A DNA stretch of 64,000 nucleotides from Catalinimonas alkaloidigena. Its GTDB lineage: Bacteria > Bacteroidota > Bacteroidia > Cytophagales > Flexibacteraceae. The notes below the pieces were generated by a model. The model was not told where the DNA came from, ran no database searches, and saw only the letters and a program-made list of their open reading frames with translations. The stretch lies in contig NZ_FNFO01000002.1 of NCBI RefSeq assembly GCF_900100765.1, positions 682,001 through 746,000 of the forward strand. Direction: 5' to 3'. The position numbers were made by a program, and so were the translations under genes. Below are positions 54,386 to 62,954 of the stretch, one piece after another. Within the stretch, counting starts at the first letter, position 1; the number at the start of each line of letters is the position of its first letter.

Positions 54386-55669
54386 ATGTTGAAAAAGTCA
54401 CTCATGCTCTTGCTGCTGCTCGGGGTTGCCTGGAGCGCGCAGGCCCAGAAAATCTACCTGCATTGCGGTCGCCTGATCGACGGCAAACAAAACAAGGCGC
54501 AGGAGAAAATGACGGTGGTGGTAGAAGGGAAGCAGATAGTCGCCGTGCAGAAAGGATTTGTGCAACCCGGCACGGGCGATTCGCTCGTCGACCTGCGTCA
54601 GAAGACCGTAATGCCTGGCTTTTTCGACCTGCACGTACACCTGGAAAGCGAGTCGAGCCCCAGCACGTACATCGACCGGTTTCGGCTGAACAAAGCCGAT
54701 CTGGCGTTTCGGTCGGCGGTATACGCCAGGCGGACGCTGCTGGCCGGGTTTACCACCGTGCGCGACCTGGGCGGGTCGGGCGTCAACGTGGCCCTGCGCA
54801 ACGCCATCAACAGCGGCTACGCTGAAGGACCGCGCGTCTACACCGCCGAAAAATCGATTGCCTCGACCGGAGGACACGCCGACCCGAGCAACGGCATGCG
54901 CGACGACCTGCGGGGCGATCCCGGTCCGGCCGAAGGCGTGATCAACGGACCGGAAGAGGCGCGTAAGGCCGTGCGGCAGCGGTATAAAAACGGAGCAGAC
55001 GTGATTAAAATTACGGCGACCGGCGGTGTGCTGAGTGTGGCGAAAGACGGTTCCGGTCCGCAGTTTACCGAAGAAGAAATCCGGGCGATTGTGGAAACAG
55101 CAAAAGATTACGGGATGATCACGGCAGCCCATGCCCACGGTGCGGAAGGGATGAAACGAGCCATTCGGGCGGGCATTACGACCATCGAACACGGCACGCT
55201 GATGGACGACGAGACGATGGACCTGATGGTTGAGCACGGCACCTGGTACGTACCGACCATCACGGCGGGGAAAGAAGCTGCCGCCAACGCCGAAAAGCCG
55301 GGCTACTATCCCGAAGTGGTGGTGCCCAAAGCCCGCGCCATCGGCCCGAAAATCCAGGACAACTTCGCGAAGGCCTACAAACGGGGCGTCAAGATTGCCT
55401 TCGGCACCGACGCGGGTGTGTTCAAACACGGGGAAAATGCGCGTGAGTTCGGCTACATGGTCGACGCGGGCATGCCCCCGATGGAAGCCATCAAAGCCGC
55501 CACGAGTTCCGCCGCCGAAGTCTTGCAGGTGAGCAACCAACTCGGTTCGGTCGAGGCGGGGAAAATGGCCGATCTGGTGGCCGTCGACGAAAATCCGCTC
55601 ACCAACATCAAAACCCTGGAGCACGTTACGTTCGTGATGAAGGACGGGATCATCTACAAGTCGGAGTAA
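54386..55669 (+). CDS. Secreted amidohydrolase (imidazolonepropionase-like)
   Basis: A 427-residue metal-dependent amidohydrolase with a signal peptide (MLKKSLMLLLLLGVAWSAQA). Metal ligands in order: HxH in FFDLHVHLES, Lys in DVIKITATGG, His in AAHAHGAEG, His in TTIEHGTLMDDE and Asp in FGTDAGVFKHG. This is the prolidase-like/imidazolonepropionase-related exported group, whose members hydrolyse peptides or amides in the periplasm. The substrate is not predictable. Confidence 0.93.
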   Translation: MLKKSLMLLLLLGVAWSAQAQKIYLHCGRLIDGKQNKAQEKMTVVVEGKQIVAVQKGFVQPGTGDSLVDLRQKTVMPGFFDLHVHLESESSPSTYIDRFRLNKADLAFRSAVYARRTLLAGFTTVRDLGGSGVNVALRNAINSGYAEGPRVYTAEKSIASTGGHADPSNGMRDDLRGDPGPAEGVINGPEEARKAVRQRYKNGADVIKITATGGVLSVAKDGSGPQFTEEEIRAIVETAKDYGMITAAHAHGAEGMKRAIRAGITTIEHGTLMDDETMDLMVEHGTWYVPTITAGKEAAANAEKPGYYPEVVVPKARAIGPKIQDNFAKAYKRGVKIAFGTDAGVFKHGENAREFGYMVDAGMPPMEAIKAATSSAAEVLQVSNQLGSVEAGKMADLVAVDENPLTNIKTLEHVTFVMKDGIIYKSE

Positions 55670-55769
55670 GGCCGGTTTTGTGGGCAGAAACCTTACGCGA
55701 CCGCCGGAAGGTGGCAATAAACCGTAGTACTACAGGGTTACTAATCAGAGCCTTTTGCTCATTGCACGC

Positions 55770-56492
55770 ATGCGCGGGATTTCTCATTTGGCTATTGGCA
55801 TTACTACCGGCGCGGCCATCGCGGCGCTGAGTCCCGCCGTGCCTTTTTCCGTCACCGGCCTCACCGTGGCGGCGGTTTCTTCGCTGGCGCCCGACCTTGA
55901 CCATCCCGAAAGCCGCATCAGTCGCCGCATCAGTTTCAGCCACGTGTACCTGAAAGCCCTGATTTGTATCCTGGCCGTTGGGCTGGCCGTGTACAGTTAC
56001 ATCCATACCCACGGCGAGCAACAAACGCTGCTACTCGAAATTTCCCTGGTGGGGGTGCTGATTGGCGCTTTCATGCGCGAAACTACAGCCCGTCGGTTCA
56101 TGCTGCTGTTCACGGCGCTGATGCTGATCGCCGGTGGCGTCTACCTGGGCGAACACTGGCTGTACCTGCTGGGCGGCTTTGTGGGCATCAGCCCTTTTAC
56201 ACCGCACCGGTCGTGGACGCATACCGTCTGGGCGGTGGGCTTCTGGCTGTACCTGGGCGACCAGACCGAAAAGGCGTTGCATGTGCCGGGATTGGCGTGG
56301 AGCGCCGTGGCGGGGTACGTGTCGCATCTGGTGGCCGACACCCTGACGAAGAACGGCGTGAAGTGGTTGTTTCCGCTGTGGGAAGGTAAATTCGGGTTCC
56401 CGCTGATTCGTACCGGCTCCAAAATGGGCAATTTCTGGGAGGCCATGATTTGCGTCGTATACGCTTTGTTGGTTTTTTCTTTGTATCGCTGA
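55770..56492 (+). CDS. YdjM/DUF457-type inner-membrane metal-dependent hydrolase
   Basis: A 240-residue membrane protein of the YdjM (LexA-regulated) family. It has the His in MRGISHLAIGITTG, the SSLAPDLDHPESRISRR metal motif, about four helices and a late HRSWTHTVWAVGFW with two further His residues, then VSHLVADTLTKNGVKWLFP. An in-frame ATG five codons earlier is possible. Physiological role is unclear. Confidence 0.88.
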   Translation: MRGISHLAIGITTGAAIAALSPAVPFSVTGLTVAAVSSLAPDLDHPESRISRRISFSHVYLKALICILAVGLAVYSYIHTHGEQQTLLLEISLVGVLIGAFMRETTARRFMLLFTALMLIAGGVYLGEHWLYLLGGFVGISPFTPHRSWTHTVWAVGFWLYLGDQTEKALHVPGLAWSAVAGYVSHLVADTLTKNGVKWLFPLWEGKFGFPLIRTGSKMGNFWEAMICVVYALLVFSLYR

Positions 56493-56521
56493 TGGATCGG
56501 TGGCAACCCGCTCCGACTTTG

Positions 56522-56529
56522 CTACCTTT
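56522..56529 (+). promoter_or_regulatory. -7 promoter element (TACCTTTG)
   Basis: A perfect TAnnTTTG box 21 bases before ATG 56551, identical to the box of the act operon. It supports the later start of the DUF4105 gene. The -33 partner is not obvious. Confidence 0.45.
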
Positions 56530-56550
56530 GCTTGCACCCGGTTCGTGTTT

Positions 56551-57804
56551 ATGAATTTCTTCCAACGATGCCTGTTTTTCCTGGGAATGCTTTTTCTTGG
56601 CACTGCCTCGTTACATGCCCAGTCTCCGCCTCCGTTTCAGAAACTTTCGCCGCAGGCACAGGTGAGTTTGTTGACCTGCGGGCCGGGCGATGCGCTGTTT
56701 GAAGCGTTTGGGCACAGCGCAATTCGGGTGCAGGACCCCGCACTGGGAATCGATGCGGTGTACAATTACGGTTTGTTCGATTTCGACCAACCCAACTTTT
56801 ACCTCAACTTTATCCGCGGCTACATGCTCTATAGCCTGGGTCGGACCGAGTTTGAGCGATTTCTCTACCAGTACGAGTACTTCAACCGGTCGGTCTACGA
56901 ACAAAGCCTCACGCTTTCGGCGGCGCAGCGGCAGCGGGCCTACGAATTTCTGGAATACAACAACCTGCCCAAAAACCGGCAGTACTACTACGATTATTTT
57001 TTCGACAATTGTGCCACCCGCCCTCGCGATGTGTTTGAGCGGGTGCTGGGCGATTCTCTCAAGTTCGACTACAGCTACGCCAACCGGCTGCATTACACGA
57101 TTCGGGATCTGATTCACCGCTACATTGAAGATGAGCCCAAGTTTGCGTGGGGAAATTTCGGCATCGACCTGGGGCTGGGGTCGCGCATCGACCGGGCTGC
57201 CAAGCCTCGCGAGTACATGTACCAGCCCGAGTTTCTGGCGGCGGCTTTTTCGGGTGCCACGGTGCGCCAGCCCGACGGCTCCACCCGCCTGCTGGTAGGG
57301 GGGACCCGTACGCTATTCGAAGCCACGCCGGAAGACGAGCCCGAGGCGTCGTGGATTACGCCCACGGTCGTGCTCTGGATCATGTTTGCGATTGCGGTTG
57401 GCCGAACGGCGTACGACATCACGCACCGGCGGCGCAAGAGCTACGCGGTCGACATCTTCATCTATTTCTGTGTGGGCTTCCTGGGCTGTCTGCTGTTGTT
57501 TCTGGCGTGGTTCACCAACCATACTGCAGCGGGCGCTAACTACAACCTGTTGTGGGCCTGGCCGACGCACGCCCTCATTCCGTTTCTGTTGTTCATCCGC
57601 CACCGGCCGCTGTGGGTTTCGAGCTACTTCCTGGCCTCGGCCATCGCCACCGGACTGACGTTGTTGTTGTGGGGCATCATCCCGCAGGACCTGAACGAAG
57701 CCCTGGTACCGTTCTTACTGGGTCTCACGCTGCGGAGCGCGTACATCTTTATCCGGGCGCGGAAACTCTGGGTGTACGAACGAAAAGAAGCCACTGTGCA
57801 CTGA
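56551..57804 (+). CDS. DUF4105 membrane protein
   Basis: A 417-residue protein. A signal peptide (MNFFQRCLFFLGMLFLGTAS, cut near HAQ) precedes the DUF4105 domain, which has FGHSAIRVQDP, YNYGLFDFDQPNFYLNFIRG and the DNCATRPRDV motif with a Cys, residues that resemble a papain-like His/Cys arrangement. The last third holds about five membrane helices. Function unknown. ATG 56551 is used because 56500 would precede the -7 box. Confidence 0.88.
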   Translation: MNFFQRCLFFLGMLFLGTASLHAQSPPPFQKLSPQAQVSLLTCGPGDALFEAFGHSAIRVQDPALGIDAVYNYGLFDFDQPNFYLNFIRGYMLYSLGRTEFERFLYQYEYFNRSVYEQSLTLSAAQRQRAYEFLEYNNLPKNRQYYYDYFFDNCATRPRDVFERVLGDSLKFDYSYANRLHYTIRDLIHRYIEDEPKFAWGNFGIDLGLGSRIDRAAKPREYMYQPEFLAAAFSGATVRQPDGSTRLLVGGTRTLFEATPEDEPEASWITPTVVLWIMFAIAVGRTAYDITHRRRKSYAVDIFIYFCVGFLGCLLLFLAWFTNHTAAGANYNLLWAWPTHALIPFLLFIRHRPLWVSSYFLASAIATGLTLLLWGIIPQDLNEALVPFLLGLTLRSAYIFIRARKLWVYERKEATVH

Positions 57805-57818
57805 GAAATCACCGTGCA

Positions 57819-58619
57819 TCAGCCTGCAAAAGACGTCATCGGGACGTATTGCCCAAAGCCCAACCCTTCCTGCAACGCCTTTTCGTACTGAAATCGGTCG
57901 AACCGGTACAGGTACGGCGACTTGTGTGCGCCGATGGTGCGCCGCTCGTCCAGGCGCTGTAAGTAACCAAGTCCCAGCATCCGTTTCTGAAAATTGCGTC
58001 GGTCCAGCGGGCGGTCCAGAATCGTTTCGTACAGGGCCTGCAACTCGGGCATCGTGAACGTCTCGGGCAGGAGCGTATACCCGATGGGCTGATAATGCAA
58101 CTGCGCCCGCAGCGCATGCAACGCCTGCGTCACCATCTGGTTGTGATCGAACAGAAGGGGGGGCAACTCGTGCAGATCCCACCAGCGGCACGCTTCCGAG
58201 AAGAAATCGGGGGTGGGGTTCACCTTCGAAAACTCGACCAGCGCATAGTAGCCCACCGAAACGGTGCGGTCTGCCAGCCAGTTGTCGGGACCGATCGGCT
58301 CGCCAAACAGGTCGGCCACGTCGCCCAGCGGGGCGTTCTGCGTGCGGTCCGTCCGGCCGAAGGTATGGAACTGTTGCAGGAAAATCTCGCGGATGCCGGT
58401 CCGTTCTTCCAGCGTGCGCTGGGCCGCGTCGTCCATGTGCTCCGTCCGTTTGATGCGTCCGCCCGGCAGCGACCAGCCCCCCAGCTTTTTCCATTTCACC
58501 AACAGCACTTTCAATTGGTTGTCGTGAAAACCGAACACGACGCAGTCGAGGCTGACGTGGGGCAAAAAGTGCAGGTATCCTTCTCGGATAAAAGCCTGAA
58601 GATCGTTCTCTGGGTGCAT
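57819..58619 (-). CDS. NUDIX-domain transcriptional regulator (NrtR-like)
   Basis: A 266-residue repressor-like protein: an N-terminal NUDIX domain fused to a C-terminal winged helix. The NUDIX box (GGRIKRTEHMDDAAQRTLEE) keeps the frame but its catalytic REx2EE is degenerate (RTLEERTG), consistent with a binding rather than hydrolysing role. The winged helix spans TMPELQALYETILDRPLDRR and NFQKRMLGLGYL. Related NUDIX regulators in Bacteroidota control sugar use. Two matching dyads upstream and divergent sugar genes support regulation of that locus. A TATTTTTG box lies five bases before the ATG, so the message may be leaderless. Confidence 0.87.
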   Translation of the reverse strand: MHPENDLQAFIREGYLHFLPHVSLDCVVFGFHDNQLKVLLVKWKKLGGWSLPGGRIKRTEHMDDAAQRTLEERTGIREIFLQQFHTFGRTDRTQNAPLGDVADLFGEPIGPDNWLADRTVSVGYYALVEFSKVNPTPDFFSEACRWWDLHELPPLLFDHNQMVTQALHALRAQLHYQPIGYTLLPETFTMPELQALYETILDRPLDRRNFQKRMLGLGYLQRLDERRTIGAHKSPYLYRFDRFQYEKALQEGLGFGQYVPMTSFAG

Positions 58620-58638
58620 AGGTCAAAAATAAAAATTT

Positions 58639-58659
58639 AATGTGTACTGGATACGCATT
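58639..58659. promoter_or_regulatory. Operator A of the NUDIX regulator
   Basis: AATGTGTA-N5-TACGCATT, an inverted repeat with one mismatch between arms. It lies 20 bases upstream of the regulator start codon, and a second copy is 37 bases away. Confidence 0.65.
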
Positions 58660-58675
58660 ACGAAATAAATCCTAT

Positions 58676-58696
58676 ATTGTGTACTCACTACGCATT
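58676..58696. promoter_or_regulatory. Operator B of the NUDIX regulator
   Basis: ATTGTGTA-N5-TACGCATT shares GTGTACT-N3-TACGCATT with operator A, with only the three middle bases differing in that core. It lies 55 bases before the divergent dehydrogenase start. Confidence 0.65.
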
Positions 58697-58751
58697 GCTG
58701 CCCAAAGGTAGTTGCTTCGCTTAATTCCATTCTTCATCATCTGCCACACCT

Positions 58752-61541
58752 ATGCCTGCATTTCTACGCTCTCGCCCTTTGCTCTGGCTGGGCCTTCCCC
58801 TGCTGACCGCCTTCGGGTTAGCGGCCGCCGTTTTTACTCCGTCCGCACCCGCTCTGCCCGACAAGCCGGAAGAAAACCGCTTTACCAAAGTGATTCTGGC
58901 CGAAAAGCTGGACGAGCCGATGGAAGTCGCTCCGCTCCGCGACGGTCGGGTGTTGTTCATCGAGCGGAAAGGGAACATCCAAGTGTACGATCCGGCCTCG
59001 CAGCAAATTAAGACCATTGCGCGCATTCCGGTCAGTACGAAGTATACCGATCCGGAAGGCAAACAAACGGAAGCGGAAGACGGGTTGCTGGGACTGGCGC
59101 TCGATCCTCGTTTCGAGCAAAACCACTGGCTTTACCTCTACTATTCTCCGGCTGGCGACGAGCCGAAAAACATCCTGACGCGTTACGAACTGCGGGGCGA
59201 CGAACTGGTGCTGGACTCGAAAAAAGTGCTGCTGGAAGTCCCCACACAACGGGAGCAATGTTGCCACACCGGCGGCTCCATCGCCTTCGACGGTGAGGGG
59301 AACTTGTTCTTGTCGACTGGCGACAACACCAGCCCGCGTGCCACCGGTTACGCACCCCTCGACGAACGGCCGGGCCGCAGTCCGTGGGATGCCCAGAAAT
59401 CGTCGGGAAACACGAACGACCTGCGCGGCAAAATCCTGCGCATCCATCCCGAACCCGACGGTTCGTATACCATTCCCGCAGGCAACCTCTTTCCAAAAGG
59501 AAAAAAGAAAACCCGTCCTGAAATCTACACGATGGGCCATCGCAATCCCTACCGCATCTCGGTCGACAAACAGACCGGTTACCTGTATTGGGGCGACGTG
59601 GGGCCTGACTCCGGTGTCGATTCGGTGGGGCGCGGTCCGCAGGCGGAAGACGAATTCAACCAGGCGAAGCAACCGGGCTACTTCGGCTGGCCTTACTTTG
59701 TGGGCAACAATAAAGCCTACTGGGATTACGACTTTGCGACGGGACAATCGGGCGAGCAATTTGATCCGGCACACCCCCGCAACGACTCGCCCAACAACAC
59801 CGGCTTGCAGGAACTGCCCCCCGCCCAGCCCGCGATGATGTGGTACCCGGCGACAGAAACGATGCTGTTTCCGCAGTTCGGGAAAGGCGGCCGCAGTGCG
59901 ATGGCAGGGCCGGTCTATCATCAAAAAGATTTTCCGAATGCCGCGCGTCCGTTCCCGGCCTACTACGACGGTAAGCTGTTCATCTACGAGTGGATGCGCG
60001 GCTGGATCATGTCGGTGACGCTCGACGAAGACGGGAATTACCTGCGGATGGAGCGCTTTATGCCGAGCTACACGTTCAGCAATCCGATCGACCTGGAGTT
60101 CGGGCCGGAGGGCGACCTCTACATGCTGGAATACGGCACCGGCTGGTTCCAGGGCAACGACGACGCCCGCCTGGTGCGCATCGAATACAACGGCGGCAAC
60201 CGCAAGCCGCAGGTACAACTGACCGCCGACCAACAGGTGGGCGCCACGCCGCTGACGGTCCATTTTTCATCGGAAGGCACGCAGGATTTCGACCGTGATG
60301 CGCTGACCTATACCTGGGCCATTCAGAAGGAAGGGCAAACGGTTAAGACTCTGCAGGAGCCGAATCCGACCTACACGTTCGCGGAACCCGGTGTCTACCA
60401 GGTGGTGCTGTCGGTGGCAGACGGGCAGGGCGAAACGGCAACGGCCCGGACCGAGGTACTGGCGGGCAACGAACCGCCGCGGCTTTCCATCGACCTAGGC
60501 TCTGCCAACAAAAGCTTTTATGTGCCGAACCGGCCGTTCGACTACACCGTGCGGGTGACCGATCCGGAAGACGGCAGTCTGGCCGACGGTAGCATTGCGC
60601 CCGCACAGGTCGCTCTGACCATCGACTACCTGAAAGAAGGGTTTGATCAGGTGGAAGTCGCGCAGGGCCACCGCATGGCCGATGCCTCCGCCCAGTTTGC
60701 AACGGGCAAAAAACTGATGGAAGCCAGCGACTGCAAAGCCTGTCACTTCATCGACAAAAAATCGGTCGGACCGGCGTACAATCTGGTGGCGCAGAAATAC
60801 GCGGGACAACCCGACGCCGTCGACCGGCTGGCGAACAAAGTCGTGCAGGGAGGCGGGGGCGTCTGGGGCGATGCCGTGATGCCCGCTCATCCGCAACTGA
60901 CCGTCGCCGATGCAAAAGAGATCGTGCAATACATCCTGAGCCTGGAGCAGAACACCACGGCACAGGCCCTGCCGCTGCAAGGGGCGTATACGCCGCAGGT
61001 GCCCGCTGGAGAACAGGGCGTCTTCATTATCCGCGGGGCGTACACCGACCGGGGCGCGAACGGCGTGCCTTCCGCCAAAGCCGAAGAGGTGCTGGTGCTG
61101 CGTAACCCGACTGTGGTGGCCGGGACGGCCGAGCTTTCCGAAAACGTGATGAAATTCAAGCTGCCCGACCCGCCGATGGACATGGCGATTGCCTCCACCA
61201 ACGGGTACCTCGGCTTTCCGCAGATCGACCTGACGGGTCTCGACCAGATTACCTTCATGGTCGCTGCCCCGACCGAACAGGTGAGCGCATTGGGCGGGAA
61301 AATCGAGGTGCGGCGCGATTCCGTCACCGGCCCGCTGATCGGAGAATCGGCTGCCATCGTGCCGACGGAAGGCCCCGCCATGCAGGCGCAACCGCAGATG
61401 GTCACGGCCAACTTGAAACCGACCACCGGCTTGCACGACCTCTACTACGTCTTCAAAAGCGCAAATGGGGAAAACGGCGTCGTCTGCATCCTGTTCACCC
61501 TCACCTACCAACCCGGCGAAGTCGCCACGGTTGAGAAATAA
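58752..61541 (+). CDS. Sugar dehydrogenase / PKD / cytochrome c / CBM6-like fusion protein
   Basis: A 929-residue exported protein. After a signal peptide (about 1-28) comes a glucose/sorbosone dehydrogenase beta-propeller (about 43-480; EDGLLGLALDPRF, GGSIAFDGEGNLFLSTGDN, MGHRNPYRISVD), usually PQQ-dependent. A PKD domain (about 484-575) follows, then a cytochrome c domain with CKACH (661-665) and a distal Met in DAVMPAHPQ, and a C-terminal carbohydrate-binding domain of CBM6 type (about 735-925; LHDLYYVFKS). It should oxidise a sugar in the periplasm and pass electrons to its own haem. It is divergent from the NUDIX regulator. Confidence 0.9.
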   Translation: MPAFLRSRPLLWLGLPLLTAFGLAAAVFTPSAPALPDKPEENRFTKVILAEKLDEPMEVAPLRDGRVLFIERKGNIQVYDPASQQIKTIARIPVSTKYTDPEGKQTEAEDGLLGLALDPRFEQNHWLYLYYSPAGDEPKNILTRYELRGDELVLDSKKVLLEVPTQREQCCHTGGSIAFDGEGNLFLSTGDNTSPRATGYAPLDERPGRSPWDAQKSSGNTNDLRGKILRIHPEPDGSYTIPAGNLFPKGKKKTRPEIYTMGHRNPYRISVDKQTGYLYWGDVGPDSGVDSVGRGPQAEDEFNQAKQPGYFGWPYFVGNNKAYWDYDFATGQSGEQFDPAHPRNDSPNNTGLQELPPAQPAMMWYPATETMLFPQFGKGGRSAMAGPVYHQKDFPNAARPFPAYYDGKLFIYEWMRGWIMSVTLDEDGNYLRMERFMPSYTFSNPIDLEFGPEGDLYMLEYGTGWFQGNDDARLVRIEYNGGNRKPQVQLTADQQVGATPLTVHFSSEGTQDFDRDALTYTWAIQKEGQTVKTLQEPNPTYTFAEPGVYQVVLSVADGQGETATARTEVLAGNEPPRLSIDLGSANKSFYVPNRPFDYTVRVTDPEDGSLADGSIAPAQVALTIDYLKEGFDQVEVAQGHRMADASAQFATGKKLMEASDCKACHFIDKKSVGPAYNLVAQKYAGQPDAVDRLANKVVQGGGGVWGDAVMPAHPQLTVADAKEIVQYILSLEQNTTAQALPLQGAYTPQVPAGEQGVFIIRGAYTDRGANGVPSAKAEEVLVLRNPTVVAGTAELSENVMKFKLPDPPMDMAIASTNGYLGFPQIDLTGLDQITFMVAAPTEQVSALGGKIEVRRDSVTGPLIGESAAIVPTEGPAMQAQPQMVTANLKPTTGLHDLYYVFKSANGENGVVCILFTLTYQPGEVATVEK

Positions 61542-61568
61542 AAAATCACCACCCTTCATCTTCTTCCT

Positions 61569-62588
61569 ATGTCATCCACACGTCGTCATTTTCTCCGTCA
61601 ATTGGGCGCGGGCGCAGCCAGCTTTGGTGCAGTCGGCCTCGGCTTTTCTTCTTCCCTCTTCCAACAACTCATGGCAGAACCGATACCTGCTCCCAAGCTT
61701 TTCTTCGACATCTCGCTCGCCGAGTTTTCCCTGGCCGGGCCGCTCTACGCGGGGAAACTGACCAACCTGGAGTTTCCGGCGATGGCCAAGCGGGACTTTG
61801 GCATCAGCAACGTGGAGTACGTGTCGGGTTTCTGGCAGGACAAAGCGAAAGATCAGGCGTACCTGAACGAGTTGAAGCAACGGACCGACGACCTGGGCGT
61901 GCGCAACGTGCTGATCATGGTCGACGGCGAAGGCGATCTGGGAAGTCCGAATGCCACCGAACGAAAAAAAGCGGTGGAGAACCATTACAAATGGGTGGAG
62001 GCCGCCAAGTTTCTGGGGTGCCACGCCATCCGCGTTAACCTGAACGGCAAAGGGTCCGACGAAGAAATTGCGAAGGCCGGCGTGGAGGGCTACGGCGCGC
62101 TGGTAGACTACGGCGCGAAGCACAAGATGGCCGTGATCATCGAAAATCACTTCGGGCCGTCGACCAATCCCGACTGGCTGGCCGATGTGGTCAGGCAAGT
62201 GAATAGCCCCTACGCAGGCGTACTACCTGACTTCGGCAACTTTACCCGCCGCACCGATCCGGAAGCGCAGACCATCGAAGCGTTTGCCAAAACCAAGGTG
62301 ATCAAAGAATACGACCGGTACGACGGCGTGAAAAAACTCATGCCCTACGCGAAAGGGGTCAGTGCCAAAACGCATCAGTTCGACGACCGGGGCTACGATG
62401 TGGAAACCGATTTTACCCGGATGCTGAAACTCATCAAAGATGCTGGGTTCAAAGGATTTATCGGCATCGAATACGAAGGCGCGTTTCTGAAACAGATGAT
62501 GCAACTGCCCGGCGACTACCTGACCGAATTCGAAGGCATTATGGCAACCAAACGGCTTCTGGAGAAAGTAGGGGCGACCTTGTCGTGA
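61569..62588 (+). CDS. Tat-exported sugar phosphate isomerase/epimerase-like protein
   Basis: A 339-residue xylose-isomerase-like TIM barrel. It starts with a twin-arginine signal (SSTRRHFLRQLGAGAASFGA), so it is exported folded, probably with a bound metal. Barrel parts include EFSLAGPLYAGKL, EYVSGFWQDKA, IIENHFGPSTNPDWLADV (a Glu metal ligand) and GFKGFIGIEYEG. It starts 27 bases after the dehydrogenase gene, likely in one operon. Substrate is unknown. Confidence 0.9.
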   Translation: MSSTRRHFLRQLGAGAASFGAVGLGFSSSLFQQLMAEPIPAPKLFFDISLAEFSLAGPLYAGKLTNLEFPAMAKRDFGISNVEYVSGFWQDKAKDQAYLNELKQRTDDLGVRNVLIMVDGEGDLGSPNATERKKAVENHYKWVEAAKFLGCHAIRVNLNGKGSDEEIAKAGVEGYGALVDYGAKHKMAVIIENHFGPSTNPDWLADVVRQVNSPYAGVLPDFGNFTRRTDPEAQTIEAFAKTKVIKEYDRYDGVKKLMPYAKGVSAKTHQFDDRGYDVETDFTRMLKLIKDAGFKGFIGIEYEGAFLKQMMQLPGDYLTEFEGIMATKRLLEKVGATLS

Positions 62589-62618
62589 AACTTCCGCCTT
62601 GCTGGCGCCTGAAAATAA

Positions 62619-62648
62619 AAAAGCCTTCGAGAAAACTCGAAGGCTTTT
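62619..62648. terminator. Bidirectional terminator
   Basis: AAAAGCCTTCGAG/CTCGAAGGCTTTT, a perfect 13-bp stem with an AAAA loop. It can end the sugar operon on the plus strand and the tRNA transcript on the minus strand. Confidence 0.88.
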
Positions 62649-62655
62649 GCTTTAG

Positions 62656-62739
62656 TGCCGAAGGCGAGAGTCGAACTCGCACGGGCGTAAGCCCACACGC
62701 CCCTGAAACGTGCGTGTCTACCAGTTTCACCACTTCGGC
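62656..62739 (-). tRNA. tRNA-Leu (CAG anticodon)
   Basis: An 84-base leucine tRNA. The acceptor arms GCCGAAG and CTTCGGC pair fully. The anticodon loop reads TTCAGGG, giving anticodon CAG, closed by a five-pair stem. A long variable arm (GGGCTTACGCCC) marks the class II structure of tRNA-Leu, and the T arm has GAGTTCGACTC. CCA is not encoded. Confidence 0.95.
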
Positions 62740-62853
62740 GTCTAAACGGGCAGCAAATGTAAGCGGCGTATTTCAAATGAACAACCTTTCCTGTTTTTTT
62801 CTTTGCGAAAGCGGAACATCCCGCTCGTGGCTTCCCTACGTGGAACGATTCCC

Positions 62854-62861
62854 TAATTTTG
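62854..62861 (+). promoter_or_regulatory. -7 promoter element (TAATTTTG)
   Basis: A perfect TAnnTTTG box 93 bases before pheT, with no clear TTG at the -33 distance. It is the only good candidate in front of pheT. Confidence 0.35.
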
Positions 62862-62954
62862 AGGTTCGAATGTACCCCGCCCGGAGGGAAACGAGGCGTC
62901 TGCTGCTTGCTCGTTCAGGGTGTGGGTGTTCTGTATCTAACTAGACATTGCCCC

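Noticed and set aside
54398-55717. A 439-codon open frame on the minus strand
   Set aside because: Antisense shadow of the amidohydrolase gene, created by codon bias; composition is His/Arg/Phe-rich and not protein-like.
58818-60263. A 481-codon open frame on the minus strand
   Set aside because: It lies opposite the sugar dehydrogenase fusion, whose motifs are unmistakable; the reverse frame has low-complexity His/Arg/Val composition and no domain.
62656-62739. The tRNA-Leu gene as an integration site for a mobile element
   Set aside because: No integrase, no repeated tRNA end and ordinary housekeeping genes on both sides.
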